Part shown: positions 35,601-48,032 of the stretch, one piece after another | Layout: every line of letters starts with the position of its first letter | Position numbering within the stretch: the stretch's first letter is position 1 | Source of the DNA: Brugia malayi | Lineage: Eukaryota > Nematoda > Chromadorea > Rhabditida > Onchocercidae | Assembly (NCBI RefSeq): GCF_000002995.4 | Contig: NW_025062289.1 | Span: forward strand, 1-64,000 | Direction: 5' to 3' | Length of the DNA: 64,000 nucleotides | Notes under the pieces: model-generated | Database searches by the model: none | The model's input: the letters and a program-made list of their open reading frames with translations, nothing else | What the model was told of the DNA's origin: nothing | Made by a program: the position numbers and the translations under genes

Positions 35601-38600
35601 GAAGGAGTAATTGCTGGTGGTGACAACACATTGAACAACTCTGGCACTACAGCAAACATTCGACAATTGCAGTTACCCGAGTTCACAGATCCTGTTATTA
35701 TCGTTGGTGTGGTTTGGCTGGTCTCTCTGCTACACTTGAGGCAATACACGACGGCGCAAATGTTGTTCTTGTTGAAGGTGAAAAGGATTTGGGTGGTAAC
35801 AGCGAAAAGGTAACCGTTAAGCGCATGATAATGGTAGTATCCGATAGCTTTACTTATAAAATATATTTAGAATATGAAGTATGGAGAATTGGAACTTTCA
35901 CTTTATATATAATTTATTTCTATATTGTTACACACTGTACGAAACGAGCAAACAAGATAACCGTACAGTGCATACCTTACAAGCTAGTATCTTACATCAT
36001 GGTTCATAGTGCTATCAACTACGATGAATTGGATTCTGTATTCTGTGACCAAACAATAATAATATTTTCTCCATCTCCTCCTGATGTTTATCTTTATTTT
36101 GATATTATTCAATCATTGTCACAGTTCTCTAGTTCTCTAGTTGAATTTCAAACTTGTTATTTCCGAGAAATGTTCAGAAAAATGTCCCTCATTAAAAAAT
36201 GTTTTTCGTAGGCATCAAGCGGAATAGCAGCTTGTAATACGGAAGCACAATGTGTTAGGCAAATACATGACTCATCAGAACTGTTTTATTCCGATCCGAT
36301 GTCAGCCAGATTGGTAATATTTATTATTCAACTTTAAATTAAAATGTTTTGGTTTAATTTTTCTTTTTGTCCGCTGAAGTGTAGCTGAATTCAAATGTTG
36401 AAAGAATAGTTCATGTAAGCAATTAGAAAATTGGCATCTCAGCAGTTGCTTTGATTAACATAACGCTGTAATAAAAAATACGACTGATAAGTTAACAGTT
36501 AATTAATTAATGTAAGTCTAAATTAATAGTTGCTTAACAGGAACAATCTTTTGAGACTACTGTGAAGTTTATTATTAAAGAATAATGAGTAGAGTTTCTA
36601 TCATGTTTGGAATAAAATGAGTGATTTTTACTTTATTGTAGCGTTATATTATGTATTTTTAATGATAAGTGTAATAGTATTGTTAATTCGAATCTATCTT
36701 CAATTGCTAAAAAGAATAAGATTGCATAGAGAAGTTCATAATTGAGTAGCGTAACGAATATTAACAGAGTAACGTTATTTAGAGACTGATGAATTCAACG
36801 TGAAAGTATCATATTCCTCAGTGTAACAAATTAGGAGGATGAGAAATATTATTGTTGAATTGTTGATTATGACACCGAGTAATGAAGAACATCAGTTACA
36901 AATTTGTCACTTCTTTCACTGTCTGTTCGCATGGTATCACTCTTTTTGTCCTGTCTATTATGTGAAATTTTTTTATTATTGGTTGAGCATGTAAGTTTTG
37001 CTTTTTGTTGCTTATAGAACGATAAGTGTTTTGTTTATTTCTCCTTGTCATTTCTTACATTTCTTTCCATTGATGGCCATAACTAGGTGATGAATGCAGG
37101 AAGCTATTACCAGAAAGTCTATAAACATTTATATTTATGCTCATATCTTCGACCATATGAATTTATTCATTTGCTATTTGGCTGATCTGACTAGTCCTGT
37201 AATTGCTGATTATTTTTTGTGATTATGTCGCCAACATGGAAATGTATCTTTTGTGATAAGCTTAAAATGAGTCTTTCAAATTTTAGTGGTTACATGAATG
37301 ACGGCAGTAAAGAATATGATATTGATTTTTTTTTCGAAAAAAAATATTACTTTGAAAATTTTATGGTCATCATCTTCCATAAAAATAATAATTGGTGGTC
37401 GTAGTTGGTGTGATAAGCTCGTGGATGGTAGTGATACATGTTACCATCACTTCGATATAGGCATATTAGATTATTTCGGAAACTGTAACTTACCGTACCT
37501 TCACTGATATGGAGTTGTACAACGTTTGGAAGTAGGGCGCTCTGCAACTTTTAAATCATTACGATGATAATTTTATTGAATGAGACTAACCAATTAACTT
37601 GACTTCCTTGTTTATTTTGTTTTATTACAATTGGGTAGTATTTAAAAAGATGTGGAAGTTTTATTAGAATATTAGGAATGAAATATTCACAATTTGTTTT
37701 TTTTTTTGTCATTTTGAAGACTGATGAAGCTTCCACAATAGCAACAGCTAATTTTCCATTGACATTTATATACAAGATCATTTTACAAGTTAATCTTCCT
37801 GAATTGTTTCTCTTCCCTTCTTCATTCATCTTACTTTCATCTTCCTTGGTAATCTTTCGGCAACTACTTAAATTTGCTTTCTTTTTTTGAGATAATGATA
37901 TGCTGATCTGAAGGTTATTCAAAGGTAGTTTTACAATTAATGGGATGGAATGAAATTTAGTTTGGTAGTTAGGAATTTTGGTTATTTCATAAAAATAAGT
38001 CAGTATGTAAAACATTTACGGCTAACGCATCTTTAAGCATGCTATTTAAAAACTACTTTAATAATAGACTTGCCAGTTTTACACCAAATCTGTTCACTTG
38101 ATTTCATGGTATCTTGTAATAAAAATAGGCGGCGATAAGTGCTACTATTTCTTCAATTTCTTGATACATAGTTTTCTAATAATCTGAATTTTGCTTATCA
38201 TTAACTTCAAATTTTGAAATGAAAATCTAAGTAAAATTCTAGCACTGATGTCATAATATTGCAGATGCTACGCTGCAGCTTTATAACGAGTGTATTATGT
38301 AAGAGAAATGGTTTTTCCTAACAGAACTCAGTAAACGAAGCTAACTGTAACTGAGCGAATTTCTAATACTGGCAAAATTTTTATAACTGATTTATTTATA
38401 TTTAGTAATAACAACTCAATAAATGCAAATTTTCAGATGAAATATCTGGGAAAATGGTTGTTTTGGCCACTGATGGTTTCAGTTGCGATTATTCCAAAGA
38501 GGATTCAGTATTGCAAGAATTCGGTCCAGAAAAAGCTGATTTTCCCACAACTAACAGTCCATGGGCTATAGGACGAGGAGTTAAAATGGCTCGTACTATG

Positions 38601-40096
38601 GACGCGGTTCTAGTAGACATGCATAATGTCCAGGTAAAACGGATTCTTACTATGTTTATATATTTAACATTCATAGCTTTTACGATAACACTTCTTGTAA
38701 CTAATGGCTATTAGATTAATATTAATATGTTTAAAATTATTTTGCAAAAAATCGGGGAAGTTATTTTCACCGCTATTCTTCTACATTTCATCCAGTATTG
38801 AGAAAACCTACCCTACTGTTTAATGGAATCAAGTCTTTAGTTTTTGATAGTTGTTTACATAACTTTTTATAATTTAGTAACTATGTTATATAATAATCTC
38901 AAATACACAGTTATAAATAAAATTTAGATCCATCCTACAGCATTTGTCCGAAAGATCCAGCAGCAGCGACGAAATTTCTTGCCGCGGAAGTTCTCAGAGG
39001 AAAGGGTGCCATTTGGTGCATTTTTTTTGTTTATCGAAAAATTGATTTAGATAACTGAATAAGTATGTTGTTTTTTTACTTCAAAAAGAATTTTAAAAAA
39101 ATATAGCTAAACAACAAAGGATTGGGGCGTTGGATCACATTACCGATAAAATTTTGAAGTTCTGCGCTAAAAACGAGAAAGCTGGCGCTCATACTGCTTT
39201 CATGGTGATGGATGATCAGGTAGTTGAAGATTTTGGCTTTGTTTGGTTTCTATGCTAAAATTAAATGTTTTTTTAAGGTAGAAGGTGTAGCTTGATTATT
39301 AGCATCTCTTTCATCGTTCTTTTTCAATGATTGTTTTATTACTAAACAGTAGCTAACCGGTTTTCAAAAACCTATGTCATGGTCAGCACTGATCCGGTTT
39401 TTGCGAATTTTTTAATTTTTGTGTTGAATCTAATATGGATAAGTTTTGTATTGTAAAATGTAAATTAGTGAGAAAATTTCATCTATTACAGCAATTCGAC
39501 ATTTTCGACGAAGTGCCGAATTATATGGGAATACAATCGTCAAAACTGAAAGAAGTCTTGGATAAGATAACGAATATACTAAATTATTTTTGTCTAAGGT
39601 AACAGTATACTTCGTTTTTTCACTTAATTTGAACTTACTTGAAGTACTAAGTGTAAGAGTTTTGGAGATTTTTATGAAATCTCACATTTTGAATATTTAT
39701 TTCAGGAAAATAAATTTGGAAAGAAGGTTTTTCCGGTCTTTGAAACATCTCCCGTATTATGTCGCCGTGAAACATTCTTAATATTTTTTTTGTAATTTCA
39801 AAACGTTTAAACTTTTTAATGAAGAATGAGTTTATTGATGTAGTTATTTTTAGTAATTTTTCTTATATTTCTTACGTTGATGTATTATTTTTGGGCACTG
39901 TATACAATGAATTTTCGGAAAACCATTTAAAGGGTTGTTGGCTACGAGAGAAGTTACAGGAGGTGTACATGGACGTAATAGATTAGCTGGGAATTCATGG
40001 TTTGAATGCGTTGTTTATGGACGCATAACTGGACGCAATGCAGCAAACATACATTATTCAACTTCTGACGCAACACTAACACGTACTGATTTATAA
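35601..40096 (+). pseudogene. Soluble fumarate-reductase-family FAD protein, decayed
   Basis: The family comprises FAD-dependent fumarate reductase/succinate dehydrogenase-like flavoproteins. Recognisable exons are 35601-35809 (dinucleotide-binding IVG-GLAGLSATLEAI, then VEGEKDLGGNSEK), 36212-36313 (ASSGIAACNTEAQ, DSSELFYSDPM), 38437-38633 (GKMVVLATDGFSCDYSKED, GRGVKMARTMDAVLVDMH), 38928-39015 (IHPTAF; AAEVLRGKGA in a shifted frame), 39107-39219 (DHITDKILKFCAKNEKAGAH), 39493-39598, 39706-39780 (NKFGKKVFP) and about 39925-40096 ([16 protein letters not shown], then [10 protein letters not shown]). Breaks include a base missing from the GGxG turn at about 35706 and about four bases missing near 38944. 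Further shifts lie near 39120, 39570 and 39750. The roughly 120-residue substrate-binding part between exons 2 and 3 and the HYTMGG block with its active-site His are not found. It is very likely non-functional. Confidence 0.85.
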
Positions 40097-41386
40097 AACG
40101 TTCGTTAGATCATTTTTTCTCCTTCTATGTATGAGGTTGTGAAAACTCAGCAATTTTAATTACTCATTTTAATTTTAATATGAATTATTTGTGATATCAC
40201 ATTTTCTGGATCATCTTATTATAGATATTGCACCAGGTAGTTCTTCCTATTTTTATTTCAAACTGTGCAGTCTGACTTTATTACATTTTCACGTTTTAAT
40301 TTTTCATTGTACATTCTATACCATTTCAAAATATATAGAATCATCCATGAAAGAGCAAACTAGCGCTTCGCCACTGATTGAGTCACGATTTTTTATGTAT
40401 CATTATAATGCATGTATGATCTTATTGAATAGCACGCTTCTTTATCCTTTACGTTGCATATTTTGTAATGGTTGTTTTGTTGCGTGAGTTTACGTTATGT
40501 AAGCCGATTGATTCACATAAGAATTGTTCTCAGTACAATTAGAGAATGGAGGAATTATTTGTTTGAGTTTTTTTTATATCGAAAGTTGTTTCAAAGTTAA
40601 TTTTCGAGATTTTGTAGACTTCATGTGCAATGATCATTTTTATCCAAATAAATTTATGATTCTTAGGGAAATAAATGATTCTTTCTTATTAGACTTCTAC
40701 CTAACTGTACCTTAAGATGTTGCACTGGTGACATGGTTGACTCGTTCCCTTAAGAGTATTATTAGAGTGTGATCTAATTGGTTATATGTTTACTGCTTCT
40801 AAGTGATTTATGTGGTAAATGTCTAAACAAAGATGTTAGAAATGACTGTCTCCAATAATTCCACAACCACTTTCCCAACAAGAAGCGCAAAGCTCCCTGA
40901 ATCCCCTCAATTCAAATAGGCGGCTTTCTACCACTCAATTCGTTCATCGTGTCTTTATAACAATCTGGTTGGAATGGCTTACTATGCATACGCGTACGTA
41001 ATGAATGGATGGTCACGCGCGGCGGTGATTGTATATTTCGTATCACTGTGAGTGGGGGTGGAGGAGGTATTAGTAGTGGAGATGTTTTGTTATTTGTGGT
41101 TATGATTTGGTACCGAGAGATCTGGGTATATCTATTTTGTTGCAATTGTCAACACACACACAACAACTGTAATCCTGTGTTGATTTGCCAAGTGAGTTTC
41201 AAACCGAAAAGCTCACATACATCGCTATGGTGTACAACATTTTGGCAGTGATAAAATTGAATGATCAGATGGTCATTAATAAACTCTGATTTAGTAAGCC
41301 TGATACATAGTTACTGGTTTGCTTGTCACCGGTTTTGGTATCATTCCAGATCGGGGCTGTTTGGAAAGATTCTGTGTCATACAATT
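40097..41386. other. Region upstream of the FUBP gene, likely promoter and leader
   Basis: It is less AT-rich than other spacers between about 40910 and 41200, with CACGCGCGGCGG near 41010 and a G-rich GTGGGGGTGGAGGAGG near 41050. These could belong to the promoter. I identify no specific binding site and no coding exon. Confidence 0.35.
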
Positions 41387-41400
41387 TTTTTTTTCGTCAG
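41387..41400 (+). promoter_or_regulatory. Putative spliced-leader acceptor of the FUBP gene
   Basis: A T-rich run ending in CGTCAG at 41400 lies 38 bases before the start codon at 41439. It would give a short leader containing one small upstream reading frame. Confidence 0.5.
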
Positions 41401-41421
41401 GCAGTAGTTTGAATTCCATTG

Positions 41422-41454
41422 ATGGCTGTTGTCGCGGCATGTCTACAGGCATAA
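41422..41454 (+). promoter_or_regulatory. Upstream reading frame overlapping the FUBP start codon
   Basis: ATG at 41422 opens a ten-codon frame (MAVVAACLQA) that ends at TAA 41452-41454, past the main ATG at 41439 and in a different frame. If the leader begins at 41401, ribosomes meet this ATG first, which could lower translation of the main frame. Confidence 0.5.
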
Positions 41455-44400
41455 TCTCAACCGACGCTATTCAGGACGCATTGCAACGCGCTAAAGAGGT
41501 ATGCTAATTTCGTATTCTCAAAAATTGAGATCACATTAATGAAGTGCAGTGTTATGCATTCTGGAGTATACCGTATAAAGTTTTTCGGTATTTATTACTG
41601 TTATTATTTTGATTAATTCCCTGCAGAAGTTTTCGTGATATTTTTTTTCATCTAGATCAACCTTTCTGTGTCCGCTTATTTTGGGAAATGACTAGGCAAA
41701 ACTGAGTTCGAAAATCACTGCATCACTTACCGTTATTGCCATCATATAGTACTGTTAGCGATGAAATTGAAATATTTGCACATTTAACAAATGCATTGTT
41801 ACAAACGTTTTGTTTTGTTGGATGAAAATATAATAATACATTTGAATAGGCCAAGTTGAAAACTTTTCGTCTCCTTATATTCTGTAAAATATGGGACTGT
41901 GGTTATCAGTTCAAGGATGTTATTGCTTAGGTTTAGGAACAGAGGAATGATTGTGTTGTTTCGTAGTTTATATCACTTTTTGCATTCAATCTACAGGACC
42001 AATGATTTTTCTCAAATTTTATAGACTATATTGCTATATTTTCACGTATTTGCTTGAAATTGATTTTGAGACGAATGCGAAATCACCGCTAGATTCTGTT
42101 TGTTAATCAGAGTAGTGAATTATATACATATATTTATTTATTTATTATATGCTTTGCAAATCGCCACCCTTCTATGGACAGGAAAAATTGTAGCTTTTCG
42201 AAAAAACGAATGTAAAACTTTGTTCTCATTTCATTTTGGGTTGCTTCGGAAAATTTCCCATTCGGAGATGTAGTGTAAAAAATTCCATGGTTTTACAATG
42301 TGGTACGGTTATGTTGACCCACTATGAAAAGATTAACATCCAAAGTTATGACATCAAATTGGACTGAATGCCTTCATAATGATGATGATAATGATGATGC
42401 CATTTGGTTTTGGAAATTTGTTGTCTGGAATGAAATAAAAATATTTGCCATATGTGCAGTACTTCGATTTTTATCGTAAGTTTGATGTTACGTGACATTT
42501 TTTTAGAATAAGAGGATGCTTATTATGTTTTTATTCATGATATCATAAGTGATAATTGATTGTACATGCATTTATAGTATATGTTCATATTTTGCTTGTT
42601 ATGTTTAGCTCGCTGCTTCTTCACATTCGAATCCGCAGAAACGACCGAATTCGGACGATTCATCTAACCGTACGTACCAGTGATTCACTTGTTATTTTGC
42701 ATACATTGATGCGTTAAACAGTCACACTTTCATATTAGGAACTTATTGCGTTGAGACGTTCCGTTTTTGACGGTGTAATACGCGTTTATACGGTATTTCA
42801 TTGCAATTTATGAAATTTTTTAAAGTGAAGTCTTCAATTTTCATAAATAGGTACATAAATCGATTACGTTTTCTCTATGGATTTTGGTTGTTGATGTGAA
42901 TTATTTCGATTAATTTGAAACGGCTGATTTTCAACTTGTCAATTTTATCAGTGCAATTGTGCATATTATTTAAAATCTATATTTGCAGTGCGTATATTAT
43001 ATTCTTGGTGTTTTGCGTGATGGTATACAAATAAAATAGCTGAAATTTAATATGCAATTTTGCGTTTTTGGAATGGAGAATTCGTTTGCATTTTTTTTAG
43101 TGTATCCAACCAAAAGGTTAATATCACTGGAAACACAATGGACATGGGCGGGAGCATGCAAATCTCAACACTTGGAGGTCCGGGTCACGTTGCTGCAGGC
43201 GGTATGCCGCCAGTTGGAGGTGTTGGAGAAGTTGTTATGGAAACAATGGAGGTTCCGGACCACTGTGTTGGCCTTGGAATGGTAGATGTTTTCTGTAGTC
43301 TGTGCTTATTTACTTTTTTTTTTTTTTTTTTCGCTTGACAAATTTTGAATTTATCTTTAATTACAAACAATAATGTGATGTTATTTCTTATAGTGATTGG
43401 CCGTGGTGGTGAACAAATATCACAGATTCAGTCACAGACCAACTGCCGCGTACAAATGTCACCTGAATCAGATGGGAACAATGTGCGCCAATGTACTTTA
43501 CAAGGCAGTAAAATGTCCGTAGATCGCGCAAGGGCAATGATAAATGAGGTTGATTCTTGCTTCGTTATGTTTCTTTTCTTTTGCGTTTCATATTAGTAGT
43601 AGGAAATGTATTTAGCTAATGGTACGGTGTAGTTCTGCCAATTTTCTGTTATATTGAGTTGCATAATTTTCTGCAATTTTCCGCTTATAGAATTTAATCT
43701 TTTTAATTATTGCAGTCCGTTTCTCTCGGTGGTTTTGCCCTTTTGATTTTTCTAGATTATTGGTCAAGTCGCGTCATTTACTAATAGTTATCCCCTACTG
43801 TATAGTATTTTGCTTTTTTTATCGAACTTTGAAATTTAGCACTATGCAATACTAAAAAAAAGAAATGAAAAAAAAAAATGAAAAAACTTTAAAAAAAATT
43901 TTGCATGAAAATTTAGCATACTAAATTAGTCTACATTTTAATGCTGTTCTATGTTTTTTTTTTTTTTTTTTTCTTGAAGATTTTGAAAGTAGAAGGAGTT
44001 ACAAGGTATTACATCAACATATTTATAACGTAGAATTATAATGATGTAATTTCTGTGCTTGCTTTCAGGTAATAGCTCGAGCAGGAAATCGTCCTCCGCC
44101 GAACCGAGCAGGCCATTTTGATGGTGGTATACCTGTTGGTACTGGCCGTCAAATAACTCAAGAGATGTTTATTCCTGGTGCAAAATGTGGCCTCGTAATT
44201 GGAAAAGGAGGAGAAACAATCAAAAATATTCAGGTGCGTCAATAGAAATGTTTGACATTGTCGATCTTGTAATCTTCGTGGACTACTTTCTATTTTTGCC
44301 ACCTGTTATTATGTTTCAGGAGCAAACTGGTGTTAAAATGGTTATGATACAAGAAAACCAAGAAAGTGGAGGACAACCAAAACCTTTGCGTATTACTGGT

Positions 44401-46887
44401 GATCCTGAAAAAGTAGAGAATGCTCGGAGAATGGTTGAAGAAATTTTGCAGTCGCGTGAAGACCATCCGCCTGGACATTTCGGTTTCCCTGGATCATTCG
44501 GAATAAGCGGTGGACAGCGTTCGATTGGCGAAGTAAGATTTTTTATTTTCCGGCTGGCTTAATGGCAATTACATGAGTTTACAATGCGACAGCATCCACC
44601 TGTTTTACTGATAATACAACTATATTTTAGGTAATTGTTCCTCGTGCTTCGGTTGGAATGATTATTGGAAAAGGTGGAGAGACGATTAAGCGTCTTGCTG
44701 CTGAATCAGGAGCTAAAATCCAGTTTAAACCTGATAGTTTGTTTCTTAACTCTTGATTAGGGCAATAATGTATTATTTTCCTGATATTCAAATTTTTAAT
44801 CTGTTCTCTGGAAAGCATTTTATATGAAGTGATAAAACGTATTCCATTTACTACTAAAGCAAAGGAAGATGAAAACTGGGAAGTTTTGCATATCGATTTA
44901 TTGCAGATGATCAGACAGCGCAGGAACGATGTGCTGTCATTCAGGGCACTGCTGAACAGATTGCAAAAGCGACGCAGTTCATTTCCGAACTCGTCAAAAA
45001 GAGTGGTGCTGCAGGTGGTGCGGAGATGTTCTACATGCACGTTCCATCGAACAAAACGGGATTGGTAATTGGTAAAGGAGGAGAAACTATTAAACAGGTA
45101 ATCTTTGTTCTTTTCGTAGTTTTTTTAATAGCAGATCATTTCTGTCTTTTCAATACCAATGCATCTATGCTTTTTCTTCTTTTCATTTTGCGTTCATCTT
45201 TCAAAGAAAAATGAATAATTTGGTTATGTTGTGATGATTGATGTATGTAATATGTTCAGTTGTTTTTTTTTTTTGTTTGGGACTCAGGTCTTTTTTAGTT
45301 ATTTTCTCAGACACACTGCTAAATAAATTGTGGCGCTTGTGTGGTATGAATAATAAACTTATTTATAAATTTCATAGGTAACTGAATAACTGATTAACAT
45401 CATAGACTTCCAGAACTCTTTTAAGATATGTGCGGAAAGTGGAGCACATGTTGAATTATCACGAGATCCGCCGCCGAATGCATCCGAGAAAGTTTTTATT
45501 ATAAAAGGAACACCTTATCAAATCCATCATGCACAACATATTATTCGTATCAAGGTATTTCATTTCCAGAAATTTTTCTTAATCCTGCTACCTTTCTATG
45601 AAATTCATTATTTGGAAGGAGGATTGTCTTTAATCAGTGTAGCATGTGTATGACATTGGGTCATTTGAAGTCTGCCTGGGTCTTGCTGTATCATAGTTGA
45701 AGGGAAATTGCTCTAAAAAAAAAATGTTTTTTTAGGTTGGTGATATTGCTCCAGGAACGCCAGTACCACAGTTTCATGGACAGGGTGGTCCAGGAGCGGG
45801 TGGTGATGCATTTGGAGTTGGACATAACACTGTATCAAGTGCTCCTCAAGGATATGGTAATGGTAACGCACAATTTGCTGGCGCTGGCATTGGTGGGCAA
45901 GCAGGAGCGCAATGGAACACCACTTTTGGTTTGGATATGAAGAGATTTTGTTACTGGATAAAAAAGGTGCACGTAATACAATAATTGTATAACAATGATG
46001 CTGCGGTTTTAGGTCATCAGCAAAGTGATCCCGGACAAGCTGCTTGGAATCAGCAGTATTACGGACAACAAGGACAACAGCAACCTGGTTATCAGCAGGG
46101 GGCGTACGCTACCCAATATCAGCAACCAGCACAACTGCAACCACAACCAGCGCAGACAAGTGCAGCTCCAGCAGTAAATCCGCAAACAGGTATGCAATAT
46201 GCGATAACAAAGAAAGGAATTTTTGGGTTTTTATGGGAGATTGGGTAGATATGGAAATGTCTCCTAATTGTAATAATTTTAGCAACATCTTTGTGATAGC
46301 ACATTTGACTTATGCTATCTAATACACCCATTGTTAATTTCGTTCATAAATTTCAAAATTTTATGAGGATTATTGAAGCAGAGTACTAAGGATATTTTTC
46401 GTTATTTCGCTGTTCAAAGTATTTGAAAGTTTTAAGCTGTACATTTCATTACATCCATTATTTTTCAGGTCAACCTGATTATAGTGCACAGTGGGCAGAA
46501 TATTATCGTAGCATGGGTATGCATGAACAGGCAGCCGTTATCGAAAATCAGCTGAAGCAAAATGCTGCTGCTGCTGCTGTTGCTGCGCAACAACCAGCTG
46601 CACAAGCAAGACCTCAACAACCGGTAAGTTTTCCAAATATTTTTTTCTGTGGTTCATGAAAGAAATATAGATTGCTACTTTTTTTGTAGGAAAATTCTTT
46701 GGAAACACTGTAAGTGGAATAAAAATGGGAATTTTTATCAACTGTATGTCATATTATAATTAAACCACATTGTTTGTAGGGATATGGTGTTTACGGTGCT
46801 CAACCAATTACAGCACAAAATCAGTTCAGTTACGGAACACCGCAAGCACAGCCTCAGGGTGGTTATCAATTCCAGCAACAATATTAA
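41439..46887 (+). CDS. Far-upstream-element-binding protein (FUBP/KSRP family), four KH domains
   Basis: Members bind single-stranded DNA or AU-rich RNA and act in transcription, splicing and mRNA decay. Thirteen exons: 41439-41498, 42609-42673, 43101-43276, 43394-43548, 44069-44233, 44320-44532, 44631-44736, 44907-45097, 45426-45554, 45736-45928, 46013-46189, 46469-46623 and 46780-46887 (630 codons, in phase). The start MSTGIISTDAIQDALQRAKE and KRPNSDD match the family N-terminus. The KH GxxG loops are IGRGGEQI (KH1), IGKGGETIKNI (KH2), IGKGGETIKRLA (KH3) and IGKGGETIKQ (KH4). The C-terminus is Gly- then Gln/Ala-rich with PDYSAQWAEYYR, the tyrosine-rich motif typical of FUBPs. Oddities: the KH1 intron would begin with GA at 43277, since the nearby GT at 43282 gives a stop on joining. 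Exon 9 uses a weak TTAAG acceptor. Otherwise the frame is clean. Confidence 0.93.
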
Positions 46888-47974
46888 AACAGTAATGATG
46901 CAAATTGAAAATTGGCATTTTTATTACTTTTTTTTCTTTTCTTTTCCTTAAATTCTTCTTGTTTGACACTTTTAAACGGAACAGGTCATCAATTCTTCGA
47001 GAAGTACAACACAGTGTTTGCTATTGGATAATATATAATTTTAATGCGGTGTTCGCTTTGTAGTTCTTTTCATACCATTTCTTTAGTAGTATATGCCATT
47101 CATAATTAACAGACAGAAGTTTGGGCTCTTTTATGTTAGTTTTTGCATATAAGAATAGCTGTTTTGGATAGATTACTTAGACAATATTCAATTTTAGTTT
47201 GTAATAGAATTTAGGCCACTTCTGCTTTGTTTCTTTTGATTATCGTGGACACATGGTTACCCTTTTCATCAGTTGGTGGTTCGTTTTTTTTTTTTTTGTA
47301 TTATTATTGTGGCTGAGGAAATATGTTTCGAATATTCAGGAGATCTCCCTATGCTTTTTTTTTCTTGAAAAAAATGCTATTGCTATACTGCTTTGTATTC
47401 AATAATTCTCGCGAAATGCGTTGTTCAAATTGTTTTTTATTTTTTCATCTCCCCATTGTTTTTTCTTTTAGATTATTTGGTGGATTTTACATAATAATTT
47501 TTTGTTTTGCGAAGCTAAAATTGCTTGTGCTCTGATAATGTATTTCCAATATATTATTATATTTGATGATTGTTGAGTTATTTTTTGAATTTTTCAATCA
47601 TGATTTCAATAGCATTTTCACTGCCCGTATAGATGTCTTTTTGGATTTATGACGATAATAATGTTATCACCGGTATGTTGATTATTCAAATGATTGTTTT
47701 GACACTACGTTGTTAATTGCTGTTGCCTTCTGGTCATCCTCATACATCCGTTCATTTTACTTCACTATTTTCATCATTAATTGATGACTGTTGCTGATGA
47801 TAATAATTCTATTGATAGGGAATCATGATTTTGGGTGTATTTTGTTTTGCTGACTTTTTTTGTCCTTTTTTTTCTCTCTGAGACATCTCCACAAGTACTA
47901 TACATGAAGAATATCACTAGTAAAAGAGAATATGAAAAAGGATTTTTTCTTTCTGATGATTGACCTGTTCTGGT

Positions 47975-48032
<58 letters not shown>

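Noticed and set aside
35714..36211. Plus-strand opening of 165 codons
   Set aside because: Only its first third is coding (the FAD-binding exon); the rest is read-through of the intron after GT at 35810.
37551..38015. Minus-strand opening of 154 codons
   Set aside because: It is Lys/Asn/Ile-rich without a recognisable domain or splice context, and sits in the long gap inside the fumarate-reductase-like locus. Chance is likely in AT-rich DNA.
44627..45040. Minus-strand opening of 137 codons in the FUBP gene
   Set aside because: It is antisense to KH3 and KH4 exons and introns, which account for the open frame.
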